Origin: Pseudomonas marginalis
GTDB taxonomy: Bacteria > Pseudomonadota > Gammaproteobacteria > Pseudomonadales > Pseudomonadaceae
Direction of reading: 5' to 3'
NCBI RefSeq assembly: GCF_900105325.1
Contig: NZ_FNSU01000004.1
Location: 310,001-374,000, forward strand
Length of the DNA: 64,000 bases
How positions within the stretch are numbered: the first letter of the stretch is position 1; the number at the start of each line of letters is the position of its first letter. The notes under the pieces were generated by a model. That model did not search any database and had not been told where the DNA came from. It saw only the letters and a list, made by a program, of their open reading frames with translations. The position numbers and the translations under genes are program-made. This document shows positions 35,322-43,945 of this stretch, in pieces.

Positions 35322-36089
35322 TCATGGCGACACCTTGGCGCTGTGCTGGATCGTGAGCCCGAAGTCGTCGAGCGTCTGGAACTCCACGGTCATCTCGGCC
35401 GTACGCAACGACGCAAGCCCTGCAATCTGGAAGTGGTTGCGGCTATCGGGCGCCACCATATTGTCGCCGCTCGATGCGGCGGATTTGCGCGCATGGCGCT
35501 GCCCCTTCGCGACCACTTCGATCTTGTCGAAATTCACGTAATAGGGGGTCGGGTTATAGACCTCCAGTGACGGGCCGTGCTCGGTGGTTACGCTGCGCCA
35601 CTGCAATTTGGCCGGCGCGGCTTCGGCCGCAAAGGGCAGGCTGGGCGGTCGGAGAAACACCTTGATCCTGGAGCGGAAGGCAAGTTGCAACTGGTTACCC
35701 TGGTCGGCATCTTGGGCCTGCGAAGGCACTTCGAGTAAGTTGAACCAGTACAGGCTTTCCTGCGCAGACGGCAGCGTTTCGCCGGTGTATGCCAGGCGCA
35801 CGACGTGTTGCCGGCCTGGCTCGATACGAAAGATCGGCGGCGTGACAACAAAGGGGATTCCGCCGGCGTCCGGGGTAGAGTGCTCGTCACCCTTGTCCAG
35901 CCATGCCTGCATCAGGACGGGTACCTGATTCTTGCTTTCCAGCCTTACTGTGACTTCCTTGTCCTGTTGCGGATAGATGATCCGTGTGCTGCTGATCACA
36001 ACGCTTGCCTGCGCCATGACGGGACAGATCAGTGCAAGCGTCAACAGGCTGAGTCTGGTTAGCCAATGTGAGATCAAAGTCGCGTTCAT
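35322..36089 (-). CDS. Periplasmic fimbrial chaperone, PapD-like (second of two)
   Basis: A 255-residue periplasmic chaperone with a signal peptide to about residue 28 (AQA). It has the Ig-like features VVISSTRIIYPQQDKEVTVRLESKNQVPVLMQAWLD, the acceptor-strand region PPIFRIEPGRQHVVRLAYTGE and YWFNLLEVP (equivalent to the family LNILDIPP). The donor strand LAFRSRIKVFLRP has alternating hydrophobic residues. It starts 8 bases after the first chaperone. A longer gap of about 160 bases separates it from the usher. Confidence 0.9.
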   Translation of the reverse strand: MNATLISHWLTRLSLLTLALICPVMAQASVVISSTRIIYPQQDKEVTVRLESKNQVPVLMQAWLDKGDEHSTPDAGGIPFVVTPPIFRIEPGRQHVVRLAYTGETLPSAQESLYWFNLLEVPSQAQDADQGNQLQLAFRSRIKVFLRPPSLPFAAEAAPAKLQWRSVTTEHGPSLEVYNPTPYYVNFDKIEVVAKGQRHARKSAASSGDNMVAPDSRNHFQIAGLASLRTAEMTVEFQTLDDFGLTIQHSAKVSP

Positions 36090-36097
36090 GCTGCGGG

Positions 36098-36877
36098 TTA
36101 TCCTGCGGACGAAAGGGTGACAGCCGCCGTGTGCTGCACGCGGGCGCCAAAATCGCTGACGGAAACGAACTCGACCTGGGGGTTGCCGTTGGGACGAATA
36201 CGCAACTGGGGCAATGCAAACAGTTTCATGTCTCCGGCCGGCAATAACAGACCGTCATTGGCCGCCTGGCTCGGCGCCTTGTTGAACCGTTTGCCTTCGC
36301 TCAGCAACGCGACCGATGCCAGCGAAATATGGTAGGGCGTGGGGTTGGTCGCTTGCAGGGCGAACCCATGGTTATGGGGGACCAGTTTCCACTGCAGTTT
36401 GGTTGCCGCGCTGCTGACGGGGTATGGCAATCCTTGTGGGCGCAGGAAGACCCGCAAGCGAGTGCGAAACGACAATTCGATCTGGTTGTTTTGCGCGGCG
36501 TCGGCGGAAGTCGGCGGCACTTCGAATATGTTCAACCAGAACAGGCTTTCGCGATCAGTAGGCAACGGGGCGCCGGAATAACGCAGGCGCAATGCCTGTT
36601 GTTGGTGCGGTTCGATGCGAAACATCGGCGGTGAGAGGGTGAACGGAGTCCGCGCAGTCGCTGGTGTCGAGTTTCGGTCGCCCGTATCCAGCCAGGTCTG
36701 TACCAATGCCGGACGATCGGCTTTATTCTCCAGGCGCACAACGACCTCCTGCTGCTCAGCGGGGTAGATCACGCGTGTGCCATGGACAATGATGCCGGCA
36801 TGGGCGTTGAGCGCGTGCAGCGACAGCAGCCCGAGGGCACAGGTGGCGAGAGCACGGCGGGCCATTCTTTTAATCAT
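36098..36877 (-). CDS. Periplasmic fimbrial chaperone, PapD-like (first of two)
   Basis: A 259-residue chaperone, similar to the following one. The signal peptide ends near AHA at 28. The mature part reads GIIVHGTRVIYPAEQQEVVVRLENKADRPALVQTWLD, PPMFRIEPHQQQALRLRYSGA, FWLNIFEVPP and LSFRTRLRVFLRP, the donor strand. Two adjacent chaperones before one usher are unusual; one may serve the major pilin and the other the tip subunits (inference). An internal ATG four codons in is a possible alternative start. Confidence 0.9.
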   Translation of the reverse strand: MIKRMARRALATCALGLLSLHALNAHAGIIVHGTRVIYPAEQQEVVVRLENKADRPALVQTWLDTGDRNSTPATARTPFTLSPPMFRIEPHQQQALRLRYSGAPLPTDRESLFWLNIFEVPPTSADAAQNNQIELSFRTRLRVFLRPQGLPYPVSSAATKLQWKLVPHNHGFALQATNPTPYHISLASVALLSEGKRFNKAPSQAANDGLLLPAGDMKLFALPQLRIRPNGNPQVEFVSVSDFGARVQHTAAVTLSSAG

Positions 36878-36963
36878 TTGAAGTCTCTTCGAGTCTGGGG
36901 GCGGACCCGCAACGCAGTTGCAGGTCCTGGGTTCGAGGTCTGCGTGTGCAGACGTGTTATCCC

Positions 36964-37545
36964 TTACTCGGCGTATTCGACCAGGAAGCCGACGCGTGTT
37001 TTCACCGTGCCTTCGGTTGCGGCGCCGCTGGCGTACATTTGGGCTGCCAGCGGGATAATGGCCTGGTTATCGGCGATCACAACGCCCTCGGATTTTTCGG
37101 TGTAGACGTTGATCGGCGAGCCGTCGCGGTTTGTGACTTCGACCTGTACGTTCTTGGCGTTGGTGGTGTCGGAAGGGTCGTCGTAGCCGTCGATGTTCAA
37201 GCGGCCGGTAGCGACGTCAATGGCTGGGCTGGTTGGGTCGAAAGCCACCATGGCCGTGCGGCCGTTGGTGCAACTGCCTTCGCCGGGCCCGCCAATGCGA
37301 ATGGTGAAACCGGTGAGGTTGGCGCGACTGCCAGCGGTTGCCAGGCGTGAAGCAGAGACGCCGCCCAGGTTGACGTCCTTGACCACTGCGCCTGTGCCAG
37401 GTGCGGCACCCTCGACGGTGCAGGTCACATCGGTCACCAACCCCGTGAAGTTGATGACCCCGTCGTTGGTGGCGAATGCGGGCCGTGATAACGCAGCCGT
37501 CAGGGCAAGCAGTGTTGCAGCGGTGGAGATAGCGGTAAATTTCAT
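36964..37545 (-). CDS. Major fimbrial subunit
   Basis: First gene of the fimbrial operon and so probably its main structural subunit. It has 193 residues and a signal peptide to about 26 (AFA). Mature features: TNDGVINFTGLVTDVTCTVEG (first Cys), GSCTNGRTAMVAFD (second Cys), QAIIPLAAQMYASG and a C-terminal beta-strand VGFLVEYAE with penultimate hydrophobic residues. It differs clearly from the minor pilin at the other end of the cluster. Upstream is a 337-base AT-richer region shared with the divergent regulator gene. Confidence 0.87.
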   Translation of the reverse strand: MKFTAISTAATLLALTAALSRPAFATNDGVINFTGLVTDVTCTVEGAAPGTGAVVKDVNLGGVSASRLATAGSRANLTGFTIRIGGPGEGSCTNGRTAMVAFDPTSPAIDVATGRLNIDGYDDPSDTTNAKNVQVEVTNRDGSPINVYTEKSEGVVIADNQAIIPLAAQMYASGAATEGTVKTRVGFLVEYAE

Positions 37546-37604
37546 GATGATTCCGGTCGTGATTTTAATAAACGAGAGCCGCCACAGGTAAAAAGCAGCA
37601 TCTG

Positions 37605-37621
37605 TAGTTCGTTTCGAACTA
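37605..37621. promoter_or_regulatory. Perfect 7-3-7 palindrome, likely regulator binding site
   Basis: TAGTTCG TTT CGAACTA has two exact seven-base arms. It is 60 bases ahead of the major pilin start. The half-site recurs at 37700-37706. A LuxR/NarL-type dimer would suit such a site, but binding is only inferred. Confidence 0.5.
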
Positions 37622-37727
37622 GTCTCTAATGGCGGTTATATAATTTGGCGTGCAGTGCCAGATGGCATCTATAGCGAAGTGGCGAGTTTTATCTCGTGAT
37701 AGTTCGAAAAATAATCGAGTTAACTTA

Positions 37728-37760
37728 GGAATTGTCTGTAGTACTGGGAATTATCTGTAG
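37728..37760. repeat. Two 14-base direct repeats, 19 bases apart
   Basis: GGAATTGTCTGTAG (37728-37741) and GGAATTATCTGTAG (37747-37760) differ at one base. They are about 125 bases ahead of the regulator start. Period and similarity suit tandem protein-binding sites. Confidence 0.55.
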
Positions 37761-37882
37761 GATGTTGCTGAAGGGGTAACGCTTATTGCCCCGCTATGTT
37801 GATCCCTTGATGGGGCAGGGTATACCGTGCTCGCAGCAGCGAATAATGTTGCGGTGTTGTATTTACTTATGCGGGTTTATTT

Positions 37883-38578
37883 ATGCCTACTTCAATATCC
37901 ACCACGTATACCGTCATGCTGCTAGATGACCATGCGATGCTTCGGCAGGGGATCGAGTTGGGGTTGAGCAACGAGGCCGACCTCCATGTGGTCGGCTCTT
38001 TCGGGACGGCCAAGGAATTACTGGAAGCCCTTGCGCGGCGTCCGGCGGATGTGGTGGTAATGGACTTCATCCTGGCCCCTTCGGACAACGATGGCCTGAG
38101 TCTTATACAAGCGCTGAACCGGCGCTTCAGCCAGTGCCGGCCGTTGATTGTCTGTTCGCATTACACGCCCGCTACCGTATCACTGTCGCTGAAGGCTGGC
38201 TGTTGGGGAATCCTGGGTAAAACCCAGAACCTGACGGAGTTGATCACGGCTATTCGAACCGTCGCCCAAGGTCGAATTTATCTGCAGCCTTGCATGGTGC
38301 CTGCTTTGCAGGGCATGCAGTCAATGCTGGAAGTCGTGAGTATGAAGTCGAAAATGGACTATGCAACGCCGTTGCGCTTGCACGCCTGTCTTACGCCTAA
38401 AGAACAGGAGGTGCTGCGGTGTTTTCTGGATGGAATGTCGGTGAATTCGATTGCCGCAAAGTTCTCACGCAGTGCGAGTACGATCAGTACGCAGAAACAA
38501 TCGGCTTATAGAAAATTGGGAATCAAGAATGACAGTGAGTTGTTCAAGTTTACCCAGCAATTCGGGGAGTTTGATTGA
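37883..38578 (+). CDS. LuxR/NarL-type response regulator, probable fimbrial regulator
   Basis: A 231-residue two-domain regulator. The receiver covers about 10-130: acidic pair in VMLLDDHAML, phospho-acceptor Asp in VVVMDFIL, Ser in CSHYT and Lys in GILGKT. The C-terminal HTH (about 168-220) reads LTPKEQEVLRCFLDGMSVNSIAAKFSRSASTISTQKQSAYRKLGI, close to the RcsB/FimZ/BvgA type. No sensor kinase gene is adjacent, so it is an orphan here. It is divergent from the fimbrial operon, with which it shares the 337-base control region. It ends 38 bases from the convergent phaD. Confidence 0.88.
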   Translation: MPTSISTTYTVMLLDDHAMLRQGIELGLSNEADLHVVGSFGTAKELLEALARRPADVVVMDFILAPSDNDGLSLIQALNRRFSQCRPLIVCSHYTPATVSLSLKAGCWGILGKTQNLTELITAIRTVAQGRIYLQPCMVPALQGMQSMLEVVSMKSKMDYATPLRLHACLTPKEQEVLRCFLDGMSVNSIAAKFSRSASTISTQKQSAYRKLGIKNDSELFKFTQQFGEFD

Positions 38579-38616
38579 TTCGGCTCAAATGTCAGCCGCA
38601 GGTTTTCGGATAATGC

Positions 38617-39237
38617 TTAAACATGATCGTCCAGATAGCGCAGCGCCAATCGCTCCGTGGCCTGCCGCGCCGCAGGTAGCAGATGCGGCGCCACCAGCAT
38701 CATGACCTGATACACCACCACCCGCACCTCGCCCTCACGGTCGAGAATGCGTTGGTAGTCCAGGGAGAACAGCAGGGTCATGGTGATCTGCTCCACCAAC
38801 TGGCCCAGCGCCTGGGTGTCACTGACCAGTTGCCCGTCCGCCTTCAGGCGCGCCAGCAAGGACGCGAGGGTGCGCTTGAGTGCGGTCAGCAGGTTGCGAA
38901 TGCCCTTGGCCAGTTTCGGCAGGCGCCCCGCCAGGTTCGACAGGTCCTGGAACAAAAACCGGTATTGGGCCATGCGTTCGACGATCAGGTGCAGGAACAG
39001 CCAGTAATCCTGGGCCAGCAGTTGCGCGTCCGCCGGCGGGTCGAGCAGCGGCGCCAATTCGCCCTGGAAGCGCTCGAACAGCCCGAGCACCAGTGGCTCC
39101 TTGCCATGGAAGTGGTAGTAGAGGTTGCCGGGGCTGATCCCCATTTCATTGGCCACCTCCATGGTCGACACGTTCGGCTCGCCCTTCTGGTTGAACAACT
39201 GCAAGGCACATTCAAGGATACGGTCGCGGGTCTTCAT
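38617..39237 (-). CDS. phaD: TetR-family regulator PhaD
   Basis: A 206-residue TetR-type regulator, last gene of the phaC1ZC2D operon. The HTH is in the first 45 residues (TRDRILECALQLFNQKGEPNVSTMEVANEMGISPGNLYYHFHGKEPLV). The remaining helices form the ligand and dimer domain. Family knowledge: PhaD activates pha promoters in P. putida and responds to a fatty acid metabolite. It starts 27 bases after the phaC2 stop. Confidence 0.95.
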   Translation of the reverse strand: MKTRDRILECALQLFNQKGEPNVSTMEVANEMGISPGNLYYHFHGKEPLVLGLFERFQGELAPLLDPPADAQLLAQDYWLFLHLIVERMAQYRFLFQDLSNLAGRLPKLAKGIRNLLTALKRTLASLLARLKADGQLVSDTQALGQLVEQITMTLLFSLDYQRILDREGEVRVVVYQVMMLVAPHLLPAARQATERLALRYLDDHV

Positions 39238-39264
39238 CCAGTCTTCTTAATCTGATCGTTGAGC

Positions 39265-40947
39265 TCAGCGCACTCGCACGTAGGTGCCGGGCGCCGCTTC
39301 CATCGGTGGATAGTTCTGGTTGCCCAGGGCGGTGAGGGTTTCGCGCTGTACGCCCGAGCGCTGCTGGATCCACGCCAGCCACTGCGGCCACCAACTGCCT
39401 TCGACGTGGTTGGCGTCGTAGTACCAGGCACGCGGGTCGCTGCTCAGCTTGGGGTTTTCGACGTAGTTGGCCTTGGGGTTGCCCGGCGGGTTGAGGATGC
39501 TCTGGATATGCCCGCTGTTGGACAGCACGAAGCGCCGCTCGCCACCCAGCAATTGCGTGGAGCGATACACCGCGTCCCACGGCGTGATGTGGTCGTTGAT
39601 CCCGGCCACGCTGAAGCTGTCCACCGTGACCTTCTGCAGGTCGATGGGCGTGCCGCACACTTCCAGGCCGCCGGGATGGCTCAGCGGGTTGTGCTTGAAG
39701 AAATCGAGCAGGTCGCCATGCAGTGCGGCGGGCAGGCGCGTGTTGTCGTTGTTCCAGTACAAAATGTCGAAGGCCGGCGGTTTCTTGCCCAGCAGGTAAT
39801 TGTTGATCCAGTAGTTCCAGATCAGGTCGTTGGGGCGCATCCAGGCGAACACCTTGGCCATGTCGCGGCCGTCCAGCACTCCTTGCTGGTAGGAACGACG
39901 CTTGGCCGCCTCGAGGGTTTGCTCATCGGCGAACAGCATGGCGGGGCTGTCTATCTGGCTGTCCAGCAGGCTCACCAGGTAGCTGGCGCTGGAGATACGA
40001 CGCAGCTGGCGCTTGGCTTGCAAGTGGCCTTGCAGGGCGGCGATGGTCAGGCCACCGGCGCAGGCGCCCATCAGGTTGACCTCGCGGGCGCCGGTGATGG
40101 CCCGACAGACATTGAGCGCTTCCTCCAGCGCCGCCACATAGGTGGACAGGCCCCATTCGCGGTGGCGTACATCCGGGTTGCGCCAGCTGACCATGAAGGT
40201 CTGCAGGCCGTTCTTGAGGGCGTACTGCACGAAGCTATTGGCCGGGCTCAGGTCGAAGATGTAGTACTTGTTGATTTGCGGCGGCACGATCAGCAGCGGC
40301 CTGGCGTACTGTTTTTCGCTCATGGGCTTGTATTGGATCAACTCCAGCAGCTCATTGCGAAATACCACCGAGCCTGGGGTGGTGGCCACGGTCTTGCCGA
40401 CTTCAAAGGCCTGTTTGCTCACCTGGCGCGGCAGGCCGTTGTTGTGCAGCAGGTCGTCGAACAGGTTGCTCACGCCGCGCACCACACTGTTGCCGCCGGA
40501 GTTGAGCAGCTCCTTGACGGCCAGCGGGTTGAGCAGGGTGTTGGAGGGCGACACGGCGTCGTTGATCAAGGCGAAGGCAAAGTGTGCGCGGGCGCGGTCG
40601 TCGGCGCTCAGTGAGCTGTCATCGATCCACTGGCGGGTCTGCTTCTGCCAGCTCAAATAGGCTTGCAGGCTGCGTCGGTAGAACGGGTTGAGCGTCCAGG
40701 TCGGGTCGCTGAAGCGGCTGTCCCGTGGGTTGGGCTCGTGCACGGTCTCACCCAGCAGCACACGACCCAGTTGACTGCCCAGGGCCAGGGCGTGACGGGC
40801 GGTATGCACCGGGTTGCGCCAGCCGTGGGCGGCAACGCTGCGCAAGGTCGACAGCAAATCCCGACCGCGCAGGCCGGTGATCGCGTTTTGTGCGTTGATG
40901 AACGCGGCAGGGGTGGGCGCCGGGTTCGTCACGGGTCTTTCTCGCAT
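39265..40947 (-). CDS. phaC2: Class II poly(3-hydroxyalkanoate) synthase 2
   Basis: A 560-residue synthase polymerising (R)-3-hydroxyacyl-CoA into medium-chain PHA. The nucleophile motif is GACAGG (LMGACAGGLTIAALQG, Cys near 296), with Asp in AGINDHITPWDAVYRS and His in SNSGHIQSILNPPGNPKA. The start is the ATG at 40947 after AAGGAG; the open frame upstream is not supported. It is the third gene of the pha operon, 88 bases after phaZ. Confidence 0.95.
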   Translation of the reverse strand: MRERPVTNPAPTPAAFINAQNAITGLRGRDLLSTLRSVAAHGWRNPVHTARHALALGSQLGRVLLGETVHEPNPRDSRFSDPTWTLNPFYRRSLQAYLSWQKQTRQWIDDSSLSADDRARAHFAFALINDAVSPSNTLLNPLAVKELLNSGGNSVVRGVSNLFDDLLHNNGLPRQVSKQAFEVGKTVATTPGSVVFRNELLELIQYKPMSEKQYARPLLIVPPQINKYYIFDLSPANSFVQYALKNGLQTFMVSWRNPDVRHREWGLSTYVAALEEALNVCRAITGAREVNLMGACAGGLTIAALQGHLQAKRQLRRISSASYLVSLLDSQIDSPAMLFADEQTLEAAKRRSYQQGVLDGRDMAKVFAWMRPNDLIWNYWINNYLLGKKPPAFDILYWNNDNTRLPAALHGDLLDFFKHNPLSHPGGLEVCGTPIDLQKVTVDSFSVAGINDHITPWDAVYRSTQLLGGERRFVLSNSGHIQSILNPPGNPKANYVENPKLSSDPRAWYYDANHVEGSWWPQWLAWIQQRSGVQRETLTALGNQNYPPMEAAPGTYVRVR

Positions 40948-41035
40948 GAGCCAACACTCCTTCGTCAAGCCATCAACAGGCACGCCAATTCAGAACCATA
41001 GTCGGTTCTCGGCAAGTTGCGCGGCGGTGTGCTCC

Positions 41036-41881
41036 TTACACCGCTGGTCGCGGGTGAATCACGGCCCGCATGCGCTCCTCCTCGAGAAACTTCATGATGA
41101 TCGGCGCCACGGCTTCAGCCCGGGTGATCAGGAACAGGTGGCCGTCATCGATGATGTGCAACTGTGCGTTGGGAATGCGCCAGGCCAGCATGCGCATGTT
41201 GACCAGCGGGATCAGCGGGTCGTCGTCCCCGGCCAGCACCAGGGTGGGCTGGCGGATCTTGTGCAGCCAGTGGATGCTGGTCCAGCCCAACCCCGCGAAC
41301 AGTTGCCAGTAGTAGCCCAGCTTGCCGGCCGAGCGCACTTTGCTCGCGTGCTCGGCGGCCAGTTTCGAATCGCGGCGGAACGAACCGCCATAAATCATCG
41401 GTGCAATGCGCACCACGTGGGACGGCTGGATATAACGCCGGGGGCTCGCCATCAGCCACAGCACCTTCGGCTTGCCCGGCACCATAAAGGCCCCGGCAGC
41501 GGTCGCCGCCAGGATCAGCTTCTTGCAGCGCTCCGGGTAGTCATAGGCAAACTGCTGCGCCAACGCGCCACCCCAGGACACGCCCACCGCATTCACCTGG
41601 CCATAGTCCAGGTAGTCCAGCATGCGTGCGGTGAGCTTGGCCAGGCCGGGAAATCGATAGGGTCGGTTGGGCGTCGAGGAGCCACCCACGCCCGGCACAT
41701 CGAAGGCGATCACTTCCAGGTCCGGGTCCAGGGCCTGGACGAACGGAAACACCAGCTCAAGGTTGGCGCCGATGCCGTTGAAGATCAGCAACGGCGTCAA
41801 GTGGGGCTTGCCCGGGCGTACCGCCGTGCGGATGGTCTGGCCATCCAGGTCGATGGTACGGAAGATGAACGGTTGCGGCAT
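41036..41881 (-). CDS. phaZ: Poly(3-hydroxyalkanoate) depolymerase
   Basis: Intracellular alpha/beta-hydrolase that breaks down stored PHA. It has 281 residues from the ATG at 41881 (MPQPFIFRTIDLDGQTIRTAV). The lipase box is VSWGG (VGVSWGGALAQQFAYDYPERC) near 102, Asp in LAGDDDPLIP and His in IIDDGHLFLITRAE. It lies between phaC1 and phaC2, as is usual, and is preceded by a REPIN. Confidence 0.95.
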   Translation of the reverse strand: MPQPFIFRTIDLDGQTIRTAVRPGKPHLTPLLIFNGIGANLELVFPFVQALDPDLEVIAFDVPGVGGSSTPNRPYRFPGLAKLTARMLDYLDYGQVNAVGVSWGGALAQQFAYDYPERCKKLILAATAAGAFMVPGKPKVLWLMASPRRYIQPSHVVRIAPMIYGGSFRRDSKLAAEHASKVRSAGKLGYYWQLFAGLGWTSIHWLHKIRQPTLVLAGDDDPLIPLVNMRMLAWRIPNAQLHIIDDGHLFLITRAEAVAPIIMKFLEEERMRAVIHPRPAV

Positions 41882-41913
41882 GGGGGAACCCTTCGATAGG
41901 TACTTCAATCCCT

Positions 41914-42013
41914 TGTAGGAGCGAGCTTGCTCGCGAAGGTCGTCAACGATAACGCGGGATAGCTGATGTCCCGTGTTGATCTTGAGCCTTTCGCGAGCAA
42001 GCTCGCTCCTACA
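41914..42013. repeat. REPIN inside the pha operon, between phaC1 and phaZ
   Basis: TGTAGGAGCGAGCTTGCTCG at the left is mirrored by the reverse complement at the right end. Outer arms of about 26 bases enclose a spacer of about 50. It starts 3 bases past the phaC1 stop and fills most of the gap to phaZ, so it is transcribed if the operon is continuous. Confidence 0.9.
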
Positions 42014-42016
42014 GGA

Positions 42017-43696
42017 CTAGCGTTCATGCACATAGGTACCCGGCGCCGCTTCGGCTGCGGCGTACGTCTTGTTGCCTAATACCGTCGGTGCCTTCTTCAG
42101 CTTGCCCGCACGTTCCGCTTGCCACACCTGCCAATGCAACCACCACGAATCAGTGTGCTTGGTCGCATTCTCCTGCCACTCCAGTGGCTTGCCCGCCAGG
42201 CTGTCGCTGGTCTGGTAGCGCGCCTTGGGGTTACCGGGCGGGTTGAGGATGCTCTGGATATGCCCGCTGCTCGACAGCACGAATTCCACTTTGCCACCAA
42301 ACAGCTGTGCCGACTTGTAGCACGACTGCCAGGGGGTGATGTGGTCGTTGGTGCCGGCCAGTGAATAGATGTCGGCCGTGACCTGCTTGAGGTCGATCGG
42401 CGTGCCGCACACTTCCAGGGCATTGGCGCGCACGAGCGGGTTGTTTTTGAACAGTTCGATCAGGTCGCCATGGAACGCCGCCGGTAAGCGCGTGGTGTCG
42501 TTGTTCCAGAACAGGATGTCGAACACCGGCGGCTCATTGCCCAGCAGGTAGTTGTTCACCCAGTAGTTCCAGATCAGGTCGTTGGGACGCATCCAGGCAA
42601 ACACCTTGGCCATGTCGCGGCCTTCCAGCACGCCGGCCTGGTAGGAGTGGCGCTTGGCCGCTTCCAGGGTCTGCTCATCCACGAACAGCGCCACCTGGGT
42701 GTCCAGGGTGGTGTCCAGCACACTCACCAGCAGGGTCAGGGCGTTGACCTTCTTCTCACCCAGCGCCGCGTAGTGGCCCAGCAGGGCGGTGCAGGTTATT
42801 CCGCCGGAGCAGGCGCCGAGCATGTTGATATCCTTGCTTCCGGTGATTGCCGTGACTACATCGACCGCTTCCTTGAGCGCCTCGATATAGGTCGACAGGC
42901 CCCATTCGCGCTGGGCCTTGGTCGGGTTGCGCCAACTGACGATAAAGGTCTGCTGCCCATTGCGCAGGCAGAAGCGCGCCAGGCTCTTTTCCGGGCTCAG
43001 GTCGAATACATAGAATTTGTTGATCTGCGGCGGTACCACCAGCAACGGGCGTTCGTGCACCTGTTCGGTGATCGGCTTGTACTGGATCAGCTCCAGCACG
43101 TCGTTGCGAAATACCACCGCCCCTTCGGTGATGCCCAGGGTCTTGCCCACTTCGAACGCGCCCATGTTGACCTGGCTCGGCATGCCGCCGTTGTGCACCA
43201 TGTCCTTGGCCAGGTGCGACAGGCCGTCGAGCAGGCTCTTGCCGCCGGTTTCAAAGAAGCGTTTGACCGCCGCCGGGTTGGCCGCGCTGTTGGTAGGAGC
43301 CATGGCTTCGGTCATCAGGTTGATCACGAAGTGGCCGCGGCTGATGTCCTGGTCCGACAGGTTACTGTCGCCGATCCAGTCGTGCAGTTCCTTGCGCCAC
43401 GCCAGGTAGGTTTGCAGGTAGCGTTTGTAGAGCGGGTTCTGGCTCCAGGCTGGGTCGTGAAAGCGACGGTCATCGCTTTCGGGTTGCAGCTGCGATTTGC
43501 CGAACATCACGTTCTTCAATTCAACGCCAAAGTGGGCGACGTGCTTGACGCTGTGCAACGGTTGCTTGATGGCTTGGGTCAGCACCATCTTGGCCGAGGC
43601 CAGTAAATCCTTTTTACGTAACGCGATGATCGGGTTGAGCCCCAGGGTGTTTTCCGAGGCCTGGCGTTTCAAGTCATCGTTGTTCTTGTTACTCAT
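42017..43696 (-). CDS. phaC1: Class II poly(3-hydroxyalkanoate) synthase 1
   Basis: A 559-residue PHA synthase, first gene of the phaC1ZC2D operon. The catalytic Cys is in MLGACSGGITCTALLGHY, the Asp in AGTNDHITPWQSCYKS and the His in SSSGHIQSILNPPGNPKA. It is strongly similar to PhaC2 along its length. The N-terminus MSNKNNDDLKRQASENTLGLNPIIALRKKDLL is typical of class II enzymes. A possible sigma-54 promoter is found about 117 bases upstream. Confidence 0.96.
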   Translation of the reverse strand: MSNKNNDDLKRQASENTLGLNPIIALRKKDLLASAKMVLTQAIKQPLHSVKHVAHFGVELKNVMFGKSQLQPESDDRRFHDPAWSQNPLYKRYLQTYLAWRKELHDWIGDSNLSDQDISRGHFVINLMTEAMAPTNSAANPAAVKRFFETGGKSLLDGLSHLAKDMVHNGGMPSQVNMGAFEVGKTLGITEGAVVFRNDVLELIQYKPITEQVHERPLLVVPPQINKFYVFDLSPEKSLARFCLRNGQQTFIVSWRNPTKAQREWGLSTYIEALKEAVDVVTAITGSKDINMLGACSGGITCTALLGHYAALGEKKVNALTLLVSVLDTTLDTQVALFVDEQTLEAAKRHSYQAGVLEGRDMAKVFAWMRPNDLIWNYWVNNYLLGNEPPVFDILFWNNDTTRLPAAFHGDLIELFKNNPLVRANALEVCGTPIDLKQVTADIYSLAGTNDHITPWQSCYKSAQLFGGKVEFVLSSSGHIQSILNPPGNPKARYQTSDSLAGKPLEWQENATKHTDSWWLHWQVWQAERAGKLKKAPTVLGNKTYAAAEAAPGTYVHER

Positions 43697-43812
43697 CTAC
43701 GACGCTCCATTGTCCGAAAGACGAGTACCGGGTACCGCTGCGCACCAGGTTTCGATACACAACACAAGCCAGGTACTGCGACTCGGGTGACCGTTGATAC
43801 CGCATCGTCAAA

Positions 43813-43828
43813 TGCAGGGAACTTGCCA
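43813..43828 (-). promoter_or_regulatory. Possible sigma-54 promoter for phaC1
   Basis: Read on the minus strand: TGGCAAGTTCCCTGCA. The GG and GC pairs are exactly 10 bases apart and four or more flanking bases match the TGGCAC-N5-TTGC consensus. The -12 box is CTGCA rather than TTGCA. It is about 117 bases ahead of phaC1. RpoN dependence of phaC1 has been proposed in P. aeruginosa. Confidence 0.5.
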
Positions 43829-43945
43829 GTTCCATTGGTTACCCGAGTTTAATTTTTTTCGCAAGCGGGCCAATCGTTGGCCACGCGACAGGGCATTCAA
43901 GCAGATGAAATTAGAAAATGCCCTCTAAAGAGCAAGAAGCCTGGA

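Larger units (their letters stand above)
37546..37882. promoter_or_regulatory. Divergent control region between fimbrial operon and regulator gene
   Basis: This 337-base gap is richer in A and T than its surroundings and has no reading frame. It holds a perfect palindrome, TAGTTCG-TTT-CGAACTA, at 37605-37621; another TAGTTCG at 37700-37706; and a pair of direct repeats listed separately. It must contain promoters for the major pilin (leftwards) and the response regulator (rightwards). Exact promoter boxes could not be chosen. Confidence 0.6.
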
